Shown: positions 25,911 to 33,962, counted from the first letter of the stretch. The stretch: 53,802 nucleotides of DNA from Nitrospirota bacterium (GCA_023476565.1 JAMCVZ010000054.1:1-53802), one strand, 5' to 3'. Translations and numbers: made by a program. Notes: generated by a model not told the origin, from the sequence alone.

Positions 25911-27613
25911 TTTACATCCCTGGTCGAAACCAGCAGTAATCTCTTTTCTTCGAAATCATCCCTCGGCACGCTTAAATACGACAGGGAATCGCTTGCTATT
26001 TTCTTGAAGACAGGGCCTGCGACAACGCCGCCGTATATTGAGCCCTTGGGCTCATGGATCACCACTATCATCGCTATCCTCGGCTCATCCGCGGGCACGA
26101 ATCCCACAAAGGAGCTTACAAATTTATCTTTCGAGTACCTCTTTGTCCTGGGGTCTATCAATTGCGCCGTGCCCGTCTTTCCGGCAACCTGATTGCCGTC
26201 GACAGCGGCGCCCGTCGCGGTGCCCCCTTCCTCGGTAACGGTTTTGAGAATCTTCCTGAACGTATTTGTGGTTTTTTCGGAAAAGATTCTATCGGGTTCG
26301 GATACAGCTTTGTAAACGACATCTCCTGCGGGAGACCTTATTTCGGAAACAACGTGCGGCTTAACGAGAAAGCCTCCATTGGCAATTGCCGCATATGCCC
26401 TCAAAACCTGCAACGGGGTGACAGCAACTTCCTGGCCTATCGAGATAGCTCCTATGGATGTCCCCGACCACCGCTCCGGCGATCTGATCCATCCCGATAC
26501 CTCACCCGGCAGGTCAAATCCTGTCTTTTCACCGAATCCGAATTTTTTAATGTACCTGTATATCCTCTCCTTGCCTAATCTAAGTCCGACCTTTATGGTC
26601 CCCACATTGGAGGATTTCTGTATGACCTCTTTAAAAGTGAGCACCCCTAGCCTGTGCGCGTCTTTAACCTTTTTGCCGCCTACCTCTATATACCCGGCGC
26701 TGCAGTCAAGCCTGGTATCCGGATCAACGACGCCCTCCTCAAGGGCGGCAGTGCCGACTACTATTTTAAACGTTGAGCCCGGTTCATAGCAATCGGTAAC
26801 AGCCCTGTTCCTCCTCCGGGCCGCGGTCACATCAGCCGGACTATTGAGATCAAAGGTCGGCCTGCTCGCCATTGCCAGCACTTCGCCTGTATAGGGGTCC
26901 ATCATTATCGCCGTGGCTGAAGCGGCCTTCCAATGCAAAACCGCGTCATCGAGGTTCTTTTCAAGGATATACTGCAGTCCCTCGTCTATGGTGAGGATTA
27001 CGTTATTTCCCTTTATCTCCCTGCTCAAACCCTCGGAAAGGGAGTTCCCCCGCGCGTCCCGCAGCACTGATATCTTTTCGGCCCGTGCGGAGAGATACTT
27101 GTCGAACTTCCGCTCCACACCCTCGAGCCCGTTATTGTCGATCCCGACGAAGCCGATAAGATGCGACGCAAGGCTCCCTTTCGGATAGAATCTTTTTATA
27201 TCAGGGGCAAAGCCTATTCCTTTCAGCCGCAAGTCCTTTATTTTCTGCGTATCCTCGATGCTGACCTTCCGCTCGATCCAGTTAAACCTGTTTTTGGACA
27301 CCAGTTTTGCAAGGATAATGTCAGGTTTTTTATTCATCGCATTCGATAAGGCGGACGCGACCCTGTCGGGGGTTGCGATCTCGGAGGGATCGCAATAGAT
27401 GGATTCTGTATCCAGATTGATGGCGAGCTCTCTTCCCCTCCGGTCCAGGATGACTCCGCGCTTGACGGGGATTGCTTCTCTTTTAATCTGCTGGCCTTTT
27501 GCCTTGAGCAGAAACCATTGGTGGTTTAAAAGCATTATATCGGCAAGCCTGAGGATGACTGCAAAAAATCCAAATGCTATGACGGTGCTTAATATAATCG
27601 ATCTTCTTTTCAT
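25907..27613 (-). CDS. ftsI: Septal transpeptidase FtsI (PBP3)
   Basis: A monofunctional class B PBP of 568 residues that crosslinks septal peptidoglycan with FtsW. One N-terminal membrane anchor (~6-26), the pedestal domain with RGVILDRRGRELA, and the transpeptidase domain with GSTFK (SxxK nucleophile), KSSN (SxN) and AGKTGTAQ (KTG) are complete. The C-terminal ~30 residues run past the usual end without a PASTA domain. Overlaps murE by 4 bp. Upstream, a 40-codon ORF separates it from ftsL. Confidence 0.96.
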   Translation of the reverse strand: MKRRSIILSTVIAFGFFAVILRLADIMLLNHQWFLLKAKGQQIKREAIPVKRGVILDRRGRELAINLDTESIYCDPSEIATPDRVASALSNAMNKKPDIILAKLVSKNRFNWIERKVSIEDTQKIKDLRLKGIGFAPDIKRFYPKGSLASHLIGFVGIDNNGLEGVERKFDKYLSARAEKISVLRDARGNSLSEGLSREIKGNNVILTIDEGLQYILEKNLDDAVLHWKAASATAIMMDPYTGEVLAMASRPTFDLNSPADVTAARRRNRAVTDCYEPGSTFKIVVGTAALEEGVVDPDTRLDCSAGYIEVGGKKVKDAHRLGVLTFKEVIQKSSNVGTIKVGLRLGKERIYRYIKKFGFGEKTGFDLPGEVSGWIRSPERWSGTSIGAISIGQEVAVTPLQVLRAYAAIANGGFLVKPHVVSEIRSPAGDVVYKAVSEPDRIFSEKTTNTFRKILKTVTEEGGTATGAAVDGNQVAGKTGTAQLIDPRTKRYSKDKFVSSFVGFVPADEPRIAMIVVIHEPKGSIYGGVVAGPVFKKIASDSLSYLSVPRDDFEEKRLLLVSTRDVK

Positions 27614-27704
27614 GCCAACCCGCGAGCGGCCCCCTGAAATTTCAGCGGAGCCCTTTTTTAAACAATAATTCCTGCATCATCCGCCGGCCCGGGAATTCCT
27701 GTCC

Positions 27705-27827
27705 CTACCTTATTATCAACCATACGCCCATGCCCCAAAATGCCAACCCAAAGGGTAGCGCCAATGCCAGGGAACCAAGGAGCACTGTGTCTTCATCCAT
27801 GTCCGCCCGGACATTACCGTTCACCAT
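27705..27827 (-). CDS. 40-codon single-span membrane peptide between ftsL and ftsI
   Basis: ATG 27827 follows the ftsL stop by 14 bp with AGAGGG at good spacing; TAG is at 27707-27705. The product has a short polar N-terminus with acidic residues (MVNGNVRADMDEDT) and then one long hydrophobic helix (LLGSLALALPFGLAFWGMG) ending in a basic residue. That layout, an acidic cytoplasmic end and one span, resembles small regulatory membrane proteins. It lies between genes for two single-span division proteins. I recognise no family. It could be a novel divisome peptide or a chance ORF in a 228-bp spacer; the ribosome site and hydrophobicity favour the former. Confidence 0.5.
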   Translation of the reverse strand: MVNGNVRADMDEDTVLLGSLALALPFGLAFWGMGVWLIIR

Positions 27828-27841
27828 TCAAGCCCTCTGCT

Positions 27842-28192
27842 TCATCGTCCCTCCGCTATCGTATGGCCGGTCCTCAAGGATGTCCTTAACGCCTCCTCGT
27901 CTTTGGCCTTCGCGACATATATAACCTTTACCCTGTCGGGGAAGGCGAGACCGGAGCCGTCGACAGCGACATTCTGAAGCCTCCCCACATACAGCAGATT
28001 CGCCTGCTCGGCTACAAGTATCTTTTTATCCCTCATCAATTCCGTTTTCTTCTTCTCAAGATTGCTGAGGCTGTACTCAAGGGAAACCACACTTGACCGC
28101 AGCCATACTATTGCAAAGATCAGAAAGAGCAGTACCGCAACAGATACCGGTTTCAGAAGACCTATGAATCTGCTCCTCTTCCTCAGGCTCAT
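27842..28192 (-). CDS. ftsL: Cell division protein FtsL
   Basis: The 116-residue protein has a basic N-terminus, one membrane span (~15-33, VAVLLFLIFAIVWL) and a coiled coil (SLEYSLSNLEKKKTEL), the build of FtsL, which with FtsB and FtsQ activates FtsWI. Sequence conservation in this family is poor, so the call depends mainly on position between rsmH and ftsI. It overlaps rsmH by 4 bp. Confidence 0.85.
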   Translation of the reverse strand: MSLRKRSRFIGLLKPVSVAVLLFLIFAIVWLRSSVVSLEYSLSNLEKKKTELMRDKKILVAEQANLLYVGRLQNVAVDGSGLAFPDRVKVIYVAKAKDEEALRTSLRTGHTIAEGR

Positions 28193-29118
28193 ATTTTTTC
28201 CGCACCCCTCAGTTTGGCGCTTCTTGCCGAAGGATTCTGCCTCATCTCAACGCTTCCGGGGCCAACCGGCTTTTTGGTCAATATCTTCAGCAGGCCCTCG
28301 CGCGCATTATCTTTTATGAAGTGCTTCACGATCCTGTCTTCAAGGGAATGATAGGAGATGACCAGCAGCCTGCCGCCGGCTTTCAGCACGTTCAGCGCTG
28401 ATACGAGTCCTTTCCTAAGCTCGTCAAGCTCCCTGTTTACCTCTATCCTCAAAGCCTGGAAAGTCTTTGTTGCGGGGTGGGTCTTTCCCCTCCGCCCGGT
28501 GGCGCCCGCCACGATACCCGCCAGTTCGGAGCCTGTATTGATCGCAGCTTTTTTCCTGCGCGCGTCGATTGCCTTTGCAATTCTCCCGGCAAAGCGCTCC
28601 TCTCCGTAGTCCTTCAATATCCTCTCGAGTTCCTTTCCAGAATATTTATTGACAACCTCCCAAGCCGTCAGGTCCTGTGCCGTATCCATTCTCATGTCGA
28701 GCTTTTCCCCGGAGAGGAAACTGAACCCGCGCCTGTATTCCTTCAACTGGAGCATTGATACGCCGAGGTCGAACAACACACCGTCAACCTTCTGCACGTT
28801 CAGCCTCGAAAGGAGCTCCTCTATCTCGGAGAAGCTCCCCTGCATCAGATGTACCCTGCCGTTCCCGAGCTTTTCCCGGGCGTGCTTCAGGGCCTCTTCA
28901 TCCCTGTCTATTCCTATGAGTTTTCCGTCATCGCCGATCCGTGAGAGGATTCCCGATGCATGCCCGCCAAGGCCGACCGTCGCATCCACGTAAGTTCCAT
29001 TTTTCTTTACTTCGAGCATTTCCACAACCTCCTTCGTCAAGACCGGGATGTGGATCGACCCGAAGGCTGAAGGCTGAAGGTTGAGGGATGAAAAACTTTT
29101 CTCTTTCTCATCCTTCAT
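28189..29118 (-). CDS. rsmH: 16S rRNA (cytosine1402-N4)-methyltransferase RsmH
   Basis: RsmH methylates C1402 of 16S rRNA using SAM. The conserved part opens HIPVLTKEVVEML; the SAM motif is VDATVGLGGHASGIL, and FDLGVSM, RGFSFL, NREL and ISYHSLEDRIVK follow. The ~22 residues before HIPVL (SFSSLNLQPSAFG) are unlike the family and are encoded by GAAGGCTGAAGG words; even the start codon is embedded in an AAGGATGAATTATGAAGGAT tract. The native start may have been replaced by this repeat. It follows mraZ by 13 bp. Confidence 0.95.
   Translation of the reverse strand: MKDEKEKSFSSLNLQPSAFGSIHIPVLTKEVVEMLEVKKNGTYVDATVGLGGHASGILSRIGDDGKLIGIDRDEEALKHAREKLGNGRVHLMQGSFSEIEELLSRLNVQKVDGVLFDLGVSMLQLKEYRRGFSFLSGEKLDMRMDTAQDLTAWEVVNKYSGKELERILKDYGEERFAGRIAKAIDARRKKAAINTGSELAGIVAGATGRRGKTHPATKTFQALRIEVNRELDELRKGLVSALNVLKAGGRLLVISYHSLEDRIVKHFIKDNAREGLLKILTKKPVGPGSVEMRQNPSARSAKLRGAEKI
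29061..29096. repeat. GAAGGCTGAAGGTTGA word repeat at the 5' end of rsmH
   Basis: Tandem GGCTGAA/GGTTGAG/GGATGAA words encode the N-terminal extension of RsmH. They share words and translated sequence (SSLNLQPSAF versus STFNLHPSSF) with the murD copy. Confidence 0.75.
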
Positions 29119-29131
29119 AATTCATCCTTGC

Positions 29132-29587
29132 CTACAGGCCGTATCCTGCAAGTGTGGACTTAAAGGCCTTTGCATCGACCTTCTGCGGATCGGTAACAGT
29201 ATCCCATTCCACCTTGTCCCATATCTCGATTTTGTCCAACTGTCCGACTATAACGACTTCATTGTTTATACCGGCATCCTGCCTGTGCTCATAAGGGATC
29301 AGTATTCGCCCCTGCTTGTCTACCTCGCATTCGAGGACAGACGCGATGACCCGCCTGAGAAAGTAATTGACAGCCTCTTCCATCCTGGGCAGGGACTTTA
29401 TCTTTTCTTCCAGCTTGCTCCATTCTTCAAGCGGGTAAATGTGAAGACACTTGTCAAAGGCGGCGTTAGTGATATATAGTTTTGAATTATTGTATTTTTT
29501 GAAAATAATATCGCGGAGAGGAGCAGGGATGATAATTCTCCCTTTGGGATCCAATGCATAATAATATTTTCCTAAAAAAGAGGTCAT
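29132..29587 (-). CDS. mraZ: Transcriptional regulator MraZ
   Basis: MraZ is the first gene of the dcw operon and represses its own promoter. ATG 29587 (MTSFLGKYYYALDPKGR) fits the family start; an in-frame start at 29617 would place its first codons inside the operator boxes. The 151-residue product has two SpoVT/AbrB-type beta domains with the DPKGRIIIPAPLR and CEVDKQGRILIP motifs; MraZ forms a ring-shaped oligomer on repeated boxes. GGAGG lies ~11 nt upstream, overlapping the last box, so a bound protein would also affect nearby initiation. Confidence 0.95.
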   Translation of the reverse strand: MTSFLGKYYYALDPKGRIIIPAPLRDIIFKKYNNSKLYITNAAFDKCLHIYPLEEWSKLEEKIKSLPRMEEAVNYFLRRVIASVLECEVDKQGRILIPYEHRQDAGINNEVVIVGQLDKIEIWDKVEWDTVTDPQKVDAKAFKSTLAGYGL

Positions 29588-29601
29588 CTTTTTTCGCCGC
29601 C

Positions 29602-29660
29602 CTCCACTTTCTACCACTTTTTACCACCCAATATTATGTATAAATTATCGGTGATGTCAA
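29602..29660 (-). promoter_or_regulatory. dcw promoter with three MraZ boxes
   Basis: On the minus strand TTGACA (29660-29655), a 16-bp spacer and CATAAT (29638-29633) form a near-consensus sigma-70 promoter. Immediately after it GTGG occurs three times at exact 10-bp spacing (complement CCAC at 29624, 29614 and 29604), two as AAAGTGG and AAAAGTGG. MraZ operators are known to be tandem GTGG/TGGG-type boxes with 10-bp periodicity. The boxes cover the expected start site, fitting autorepression. Confidence 0.85.
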
Positions 29661-29752
29661 GAAAAAAATTAAATTTTTTAAAAATTAGCAATATAATGTG
29701 TCGCTAATAATGCTTAAATACCATATATTGTGGTCAAATCGGATTTTAAAAG

Positions 29753-30958
29753 ATGTTCTCTGATGAATTAAAAGAGCTGCATAAAAAAAATTTGCTGAGG
29801 CACATTAAAGACCGCGAGGCTTTGTGTTTTGGAAGCGCCGGAACCGGAGAGGCCCTGCCTGATTCATCACGTATCACGCATCATCTGCCGCGCATCTGTT
29901 TTGACGGCCATGAGCATATAAATTTCGCATCAAACGATTATCTCGGCCTTGCCGGCGCCGTGTCCATCAGGGAACCGGCGCAAAAGGCCATGGACAAATA
30001 CGGCTTCGGTTCAGGCGCATCGAGACTCCTGGCAGGCGGGACCGTGCTGCACAGCGAGTTGGAAAGGTCCATAGCCGGCTTCAAAGGGACCGAGGCCGCG
30101 CTGGTCTTCAACTCAGGCTATACGGCGAACATCAGCGCCATCCCGTCGATCGCCGGAGAGGGCGATATAATATTCAGCGACGAGTTCAACCATGCGAGCA
30201 TCGTCGACGGGTGCAGATTGAGCAGGGCCGGAAAACTGATCTACAGGCACAGGGATCCCGGGCATTTATCAGAGCTGCTGGGACAGGAGAAGGGGCGCAG
30301 GAAGATAATCGTCACCGACACGGTATTCAGCATGGATGGGGATATCGCTCCGGTCAGGGAGATATACGACATTTGTCTGCAGCATCAGAAGGGAGATGAC
30401 GTTACCCTCTATCTCGACGATGCGCACGGGACCGGCGTGCTGGGGGGCGGCAAAGGCGCCCTGTCCCATTTTGGCATCAAACCGGAACCGTGGATAATTC
30501 AAATGGGGACCTTTTCAAAGGCCCTCGGCTCTTACGGGGCTTTCATTGCCGCAAGCAGAGACATTACAGACTGGCTCATCAACACAGCGAGGGGGTTCAT
30601 TTATTCAACGGCCCTGCCCGCTTGCACCGCAGCGGCATCTCTGGCAGCGCTGGACATAGTGCGGGAGAATCCGGACATAGTCAGGAGATTATGGCAAAAC
30701 CGGGAAAGACTCTTTAACGGCATCCGTGACCTGGGCTTCGATACCCTGAGCAGTGAAACCCCTATCATCCCGATCTCCACCGGAGATGTTGAGACCGCTG
30801 TAAGGCTCTCAGAAAAACTTCTGGCCCATCACATCTATGCACCGGCCATAAGGCCCCCGACTGTAAAGATACCGAGGATAAGGGTCACCGTTACCGCGGC
30901 GCATACGGCAGAGGATATCGACAGGTTGCTGGAGGCCCTGGCGGAAGAAAAGCAATGA
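29753..30958 (+). CDS. bioF: 8-amino-7-oxononanoate synthase (BioF)
   Basis: The 401-residue PLP enzyme of the alpha-oxoamine synthase family joins pimeloyl-thioester and alanine in biotin synthesis. It has NFASNDYLGLA, GSGASRLLAGG, the DDAHGTGVLG motif and the PLP lysine in TFSKALGS. The ending RPPTVKIPRIRVTVTAAHT fits BioF better than glycine C-acetyltransferase. No other bio genes are nearby. Residues ~37-49 (PDSSRITHHLPR) come from a TCATCACGTATCACGCATCA repeat tract. It is divergent from mraZ. Confidence 0.88.
   Translation: MFSDELKELHKKNLLRHIKDREALCFGSAGTGEALPDSSRITHHLPRICFDGHEHINFASNDYLGLAGAVSIREPAQKAMDKYGFGSGASRLLAGGTVLHSELERSIAGFKGTEAALVFNSGYTANISAIPSIAGEGDIIFSDEFNHASIVDGCRLSRAGKLIYRHRDPGHLSELLGQEKGRRKIIVTDTVFSMDGDIAPVREIYDICLQHQKGDDVTLYLDDAHGTGVLGGGKGALSHFGIKPEPWIIQMGTFSKALGSYGAFIAASRDITDWLINTARGFIYSTALPACTAAASLAALDIVRENPDIVRRLWQNRERLFNGIRDLGFDTLSSETPIIPISTGDVETAVRLSEKLLAHHIYAPAIRPPTVKIPRIRVTVTAAHTAEDIDRLLEALAEEKQ
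29861..29886. repeat. ATCACGTATCACGCATCA words inside bioF
   Basis: Iterated ATCACG words are translated in frame before the conserved FDGHEHINFASN segment of BioF. Confidence 0.55.
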
Positions 30959-31266
30959 GGGAGTAGATGTAATTGCCCGTAATCCTGTCATCCCGGCTTG
31001 TCCGGAATCTTTCCCAGGCATCAGAGAGGGATTCCCGGCAGCGGGAATGACAAAAATGAAAATAACGTTTCCATAATGAGAATTGCCGACAATAAACAAA
31101 ACAAATTTACTAAATAAAGTTTTTTCTGGTATAGTGTCCTGGGGACTGTCCCTATTTACGGACGAAGCGAAGCGGAGTCGTAGAATGGGGACTGTCCCCA
31201 GGACACGGACGAATCAAAGCAGAGTCGTAGAATAGGGACTGTCCCAGAGACAATCACGAGACAATC
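30959..31266. other. Repeat-filled gap between bioF and gpsA
   Basis: No gene is seen in these 308 bp. An inverted repeat with ends GTCATCCCGG (30987) and CGGGAATGAC (31042-31051), a type common between bacterial genes, could end bioF transcription. It is followed by an AT-rich tract and then the double GGGACTGTCCC element. gpsA therefore begins right after a repeat, with no obvious Shine-Dalgarno site. Confidence 0.7.
31134..31250. repeat. Double GGGACTGTCCC-armed palindromic repeat
   Basis: One full unit (31134-31204) has CTGGGGACTGTCCC, TATTTACGGACGAAGCG, AGCGGAGTCGTAGAAT and GGGGACTGTCCCCAG; a half unit (31205-31250) repeats GGACGAATCAAAGCAGAGTC to GGGACTGTCCC. The full unit is the reverse complement of 16521-16592 apart from a few bases. 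Confidence 0.85.
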
Positions 31267-32277
31267 ATGAAATATTCATCCGGCTACATATCAGTAATAG
31301 GCGCGGGGAGTTGGGGAACCACTCTCGCGTCCCTTCTTGTTGAAAAAGGTTATGATGTCACGCTCTGGGCCTATGAAAAAGAGCTGGCGGAGCATATCAA
31401 CAAAACAAAGGTAAACAACATTTATCTTCCCGGCATAACCCTGCCGGCAGAACTCAAAGCAACAGACGATATAACCAAAGCGGTATCCAGAGCGCGCTAT
31501 ATAGTAAGCGCCGTTCCGACGCAGCATATACGGTCCATATTCAGCATGCTCGAGCCGCATATAGGAGGCGAATCCCTGATAACCAGCGTATCCAAGGGGA
31601 TTGAGATCAAGACCTTCCTGACGCCGTCCATGATTTTACAGGAGCTCCTGAACCGGCCGGTCTCCGTCCTTTCAGGACCGAGCTTTGCAAAAGAGGTCAT
31701 GGCAAAGCTGCCGACGGCGGTTACGCTCGCAACAAAGGACAAGAAAAGCGCCCTGCTCCTTCAGGAGATATTCAACACGGATTACTTCAGGGTCTACACC
31801 CATGACGACATAATCGGGGTTGAAATCGGCGGGGCGCTGAAAAACATCATGGCAATTGCAGCAGGCATCTGCGACGGGCTCGGGCTCGGCTACGATGCGC
31901 GGGCCGCCCTTATAACAAGAGGCCTTTCCGAGATCAAGAGGTTGGGTATCATTCTCAACGCCAGAGAAATAACGTTTTCAGGCCTCAGCGGGCTCGGTGA
32001 CCTTGTGCTGACCTGCACCGGACCGTTATCAAGAAACTATACTGTCGGACACAAGCTCGGCCAGGGCCGGAAACTGTCGGAGATCACGAGCCGGACAAAA
32101 TATATTGCAGAGGGTGTTACGACTACGCTATCGGCATATGAACTTTCAAAAAAACGAAACATCGATACCCCCATAATAGAGCAGATTTACCTGACCCTCT
32201 ATAAAGACAAACCGCCCAAAGAGGCGGTAAAAGATCTCATGAACCGCTCCCTCAAATCAGAATTTTATGGATACTGA
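31267..32277 (+). CDS. gpsA: Glycerol-3-phosphate dehydrogenase [NAD(P)+]
   Basis: GpsA reduces dihydroxyacetone phosphate to sn-glycerol-3-phosphate for phospholipid synthesis. The 336-residue protein has the Rossmann motif VIGAGSWGTTLASLL, the SVSKGIE and LSGPSFAKEV segments, the catalytic Lys in GGALKNIMAIAAG, and LTCTGPLSRNYTVG. larB starts 11 bp before its stop codon. Confidence 0.96.
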   Translation: MKYSSGYISVIGAGSWGTTLASLLVEKGYDVTLWAYEKELAEHINKTKVNNIYLPGITLPAELKATDDITKAVSRARYIVSAVPTQHIRSIFSMLEPHIGGESLITSVSKGIEIKTFLTPSMILQELLNRPVSVLSGPSFAKEVMAKLPTAVTLATKDKKSALLLQEIFNTDYFRVYTHDDIIGVEIGGALKNIMAIAAGICDGLGLGYDARAALITRGLSEIKRLGIILNAREITFSGLSGLGDLVLTCTGPLSRNYTVGHKLGQGRKLSEITSRTKYIAEGVTTTLSAYELSKKRNIDTPIIEQIYLTLYKDKPPKEAVKDLMNRSLKSEFYGY

Positions 32278-33010
32278 TGTCCTGAAAAAACTCCTCGCCG
32301 ACGTCAAAGCAGGCAGGATACCCGTAGAGAAAGCGCTGCATAAGCTCAAACACCTCCCCTACGAGGACCTCGAATTCGCCAAGGTCGACCACCACAGGGG
32401 CATCAGAAGCGATATCCCGGAAGTCATATACGCCCGGGGCAAAAAGACCGAAGAGGTTATTGCGATCGCCCGCTCCATGCTGGAGAAAAGCGGACGGTTT
32501 CTTATCACAAAGGCCTCGGAAAATATTTACAGGGAGTTGAATCTGAAAAATGCGGAATTTTCCCCCGCGTCCGGAATAATCTCATACGGCGGGAGGCCGC
32601 GCAAAAAAGGCTCCGTACTCGTAATCTCCGCGGGGACATCGGATATCCCTGTTGCCGAAGAGTCGCAAGTAACGGCATCCTTTCTGGGCAGCAGAACAGG
32701 GAGGCTCTATGATGTCGGCGTCGCGGGAATACACCGGCTCTTCAGCCGCAGGGAATTGATGGCAAAGGCCCGTGTAATTGTCGTGGTCGCCGGGATGGAG
32801 GGCGCCCTCCCCTCGGTAGTCGGCGGGCTGACCGACAAGCCGGTAGTCGCCGTGCCCACATCCGTCGGTTACGGGACAAGCCTGGGCGGACTCACTGCGC
32901 TCTTCGCAATGCTCAATTCATGCGTTCCCGGCATGGCTGTCGTAAATATAGATAACGGTTTCGGAGCCGGGTGCCTGGCGCACAAGATCAATATGATGGG
33001 ACTGAAGTAA
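32267..33010 (+). CDS. larB: LarB-like / PurE-related carboxylase
   Basis: LarB carboxylates and hydrolyses nicotinic acid adenine dinucleotide in the first step of the nickel-pincer nucleotide cofactor of lactate racemase-type enzymes. The 247-residue product has an N-terminal helical part (DHHRGIRSDIPEVIYARGK) and a PurE-like core with SAGTSDIPVAEE, GVAGIHRL and VVAGMEGALPSVVGGL, as LarB does. larC, larE and larA are not in the window, so cofactor synthesis would need genes elsewhere. It is coupled to gpsA by overlap. Confidence 0.88.
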   Translation: MDTDVLKKLLADVKAGRIPVEKALHKLKHLPYEDLEFAKVDHHRGIRSDIPEVIYARGKKTEEVIAIARSMLEKSGRFLITKASENIYRELNLKNAEFSPASGIISYGGRPRKKGSVLVISAGTSDIPVAEESQVTASFLGSRTGRLYDVGVAGIHRLFSRRELMAKARVIVVVAGMEGALPSVVGGLTDKPVVAVPTSVGYGTSLGGLTALFAMLNSCVPGMAVVNIDNGFGAGCLAHKINMMGLK

Positions 33011-33123
33011 GACAGTAACGAGTGGCGAGTAATCAGTAACAAGTAACGAATAAAAAAACGAGCAACAAGTTTAAGGATATCTTTCAACTCGTTACTCGTT
33101 ACTAAATACTTGTTACTGTCTTT
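33009..33123. repeat. Inverted repeat of GTAACAAG/GTAACGAG words between larB and fmdB-like gene
   Basis: AAGACAGTAAC (33009-33019) is complementary to GTTACTGTCTT (33112-33122), with GTAACGAG/GTAACAAG words along both arms. It lies between two convergent genes and could act as a two-way transcription end. The same words build 10304-10398. Confidence 0.75.
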
Positions 33124-33153
33124 AGCTGAACGAACCGTTCAGCAGGCAGGGCC

Positions 33154-33357
33154 TCAGCCGCCGCTGAAGCCTCCGAATGAGCCCGCGGGCGATGATGTCC
33201 CTCCGTCAAAAGAACAGCAACTGAAAGAGGAAATCTTTCTCTTGACATCGCTGGAACCGCATTTCGGGCATGTGGTGTCTTTTTCTCCGGCGTTTACACT
33301 CTGGAACACTGCAAATATTTCGTTGCATTTAGTGCATGAATACTCGTAAATCGGCAT
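33154..33357 (-). CDS. FmdB-family zinc ribbon protein
   Basis: Start ATG 33357 (MPIYEYSC) follows GGAGGTG and matches the invariant family opening. The 67-residue protein has CTKC and CPKC pairs forming one zinc ribbon, and a Ser/Gly-rich tail containing CC and ending GGFSGG. FmdB-like proteins are putative regulators, first noted near amidase/formamidase genes; the exact function is not known. It is convergent with larB. Confidence 0.9.
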   Translation of the reverse strand: MPIYEYSCTKCNEIFAVFQSVNAGEKDTTCPKCGSSDVKRKISSFSCCSFDGGTSSPAGSFGGFSGG

Positions 33358-33490
33358 GATGAAAAACACCTCCGCATTAAAAATTGTGTAGTTAAATAAT
33401 CGCATACTCGCGCATTTAAAGTCAAACAATTGATCACTGAAGAGCCTGGCACGGCACGGGCGATCCCATTGATAATTTCACCGGCGACGG

Positions 33491-33844
33491 TTAGATCTTT
33501 TCAAAGAGAGAGATGAGTTCCTGAAGCCTGAATGGTTTGGGCAAAAAAGCGCTCGCACCCGCCCGCAGAAAATCGCCCTTGCTGCAGTTTCCGCTTATGC
33601 CGATTATGAGAGTATCAGGGAAATAAGTGCGGATATTTTTAACAAGCTCTATTCCATCCATCCCGGGCATGTAATAATCAGAGATAATTATATCGAAATG
33701 CATTTTCCGGGCAAGTTTGAGGGCCGATATGCCGTTATCGGCGCAATAGGTCTTGAAGCCGGAGAGTTTCAGGAAATCGTAAAGAAGTTCCCTGACCGTT
33801 TTATCATCCTCTGCTATAAGAACTTTTTTAGTGTTTCCCTGCAT
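33491..33844 (-). CDS. Single-domain response regulator
   Basis: The 117-residue receiver domain has the acidic pair in IAEDDKTVRE, phosphoacceptor Asp in IIISDYYMPGMDG, the Ser switch in IIGISGNC and the Lys in LPKPFRL. No output domain or neighbouring kinase is present, so it must pair with a kinase encoded elsewhere. It is divergent from the XRE regulator gene. Confidence 0.85.
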   Translation of the reverse strand: MQGNTKKVLIAEDDKTVRELLYDFLKLSGFKTYCADNGISALKLARKMHFDIIISDYYMPGMDGIELVKNIRTYFPDTLIIGISGNCSKGDFLRAGASAFLPKPFRLQELISLFEKI

Positions 33845-33882
33845 AATTTATAGAACGGTTGCACAGCCAAGTATATATTTAT

Positions 33883-33922
33883 ACAACTATAGGTTGCATT
33901 TGTCAAGAGCCCACAACCGTAG
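33883..33922. promoter_or_regulatory. ACAACNNTAG direct repeat 30 bp apart
   Basis: ACAACTATAG (33883-33892) and ACAACCGTAG (33913-33922) lie 30 bp apart, about three helical turns, between the divergent response regulator and XRE genes. They could be an operator of the XRE protein. The assignment is weak. Confidence 0.3.
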
Positions 33923-33962
33923 CGTGATAGCTTTTTGGCTCATTCTTTATTAGAGTGTAGAA

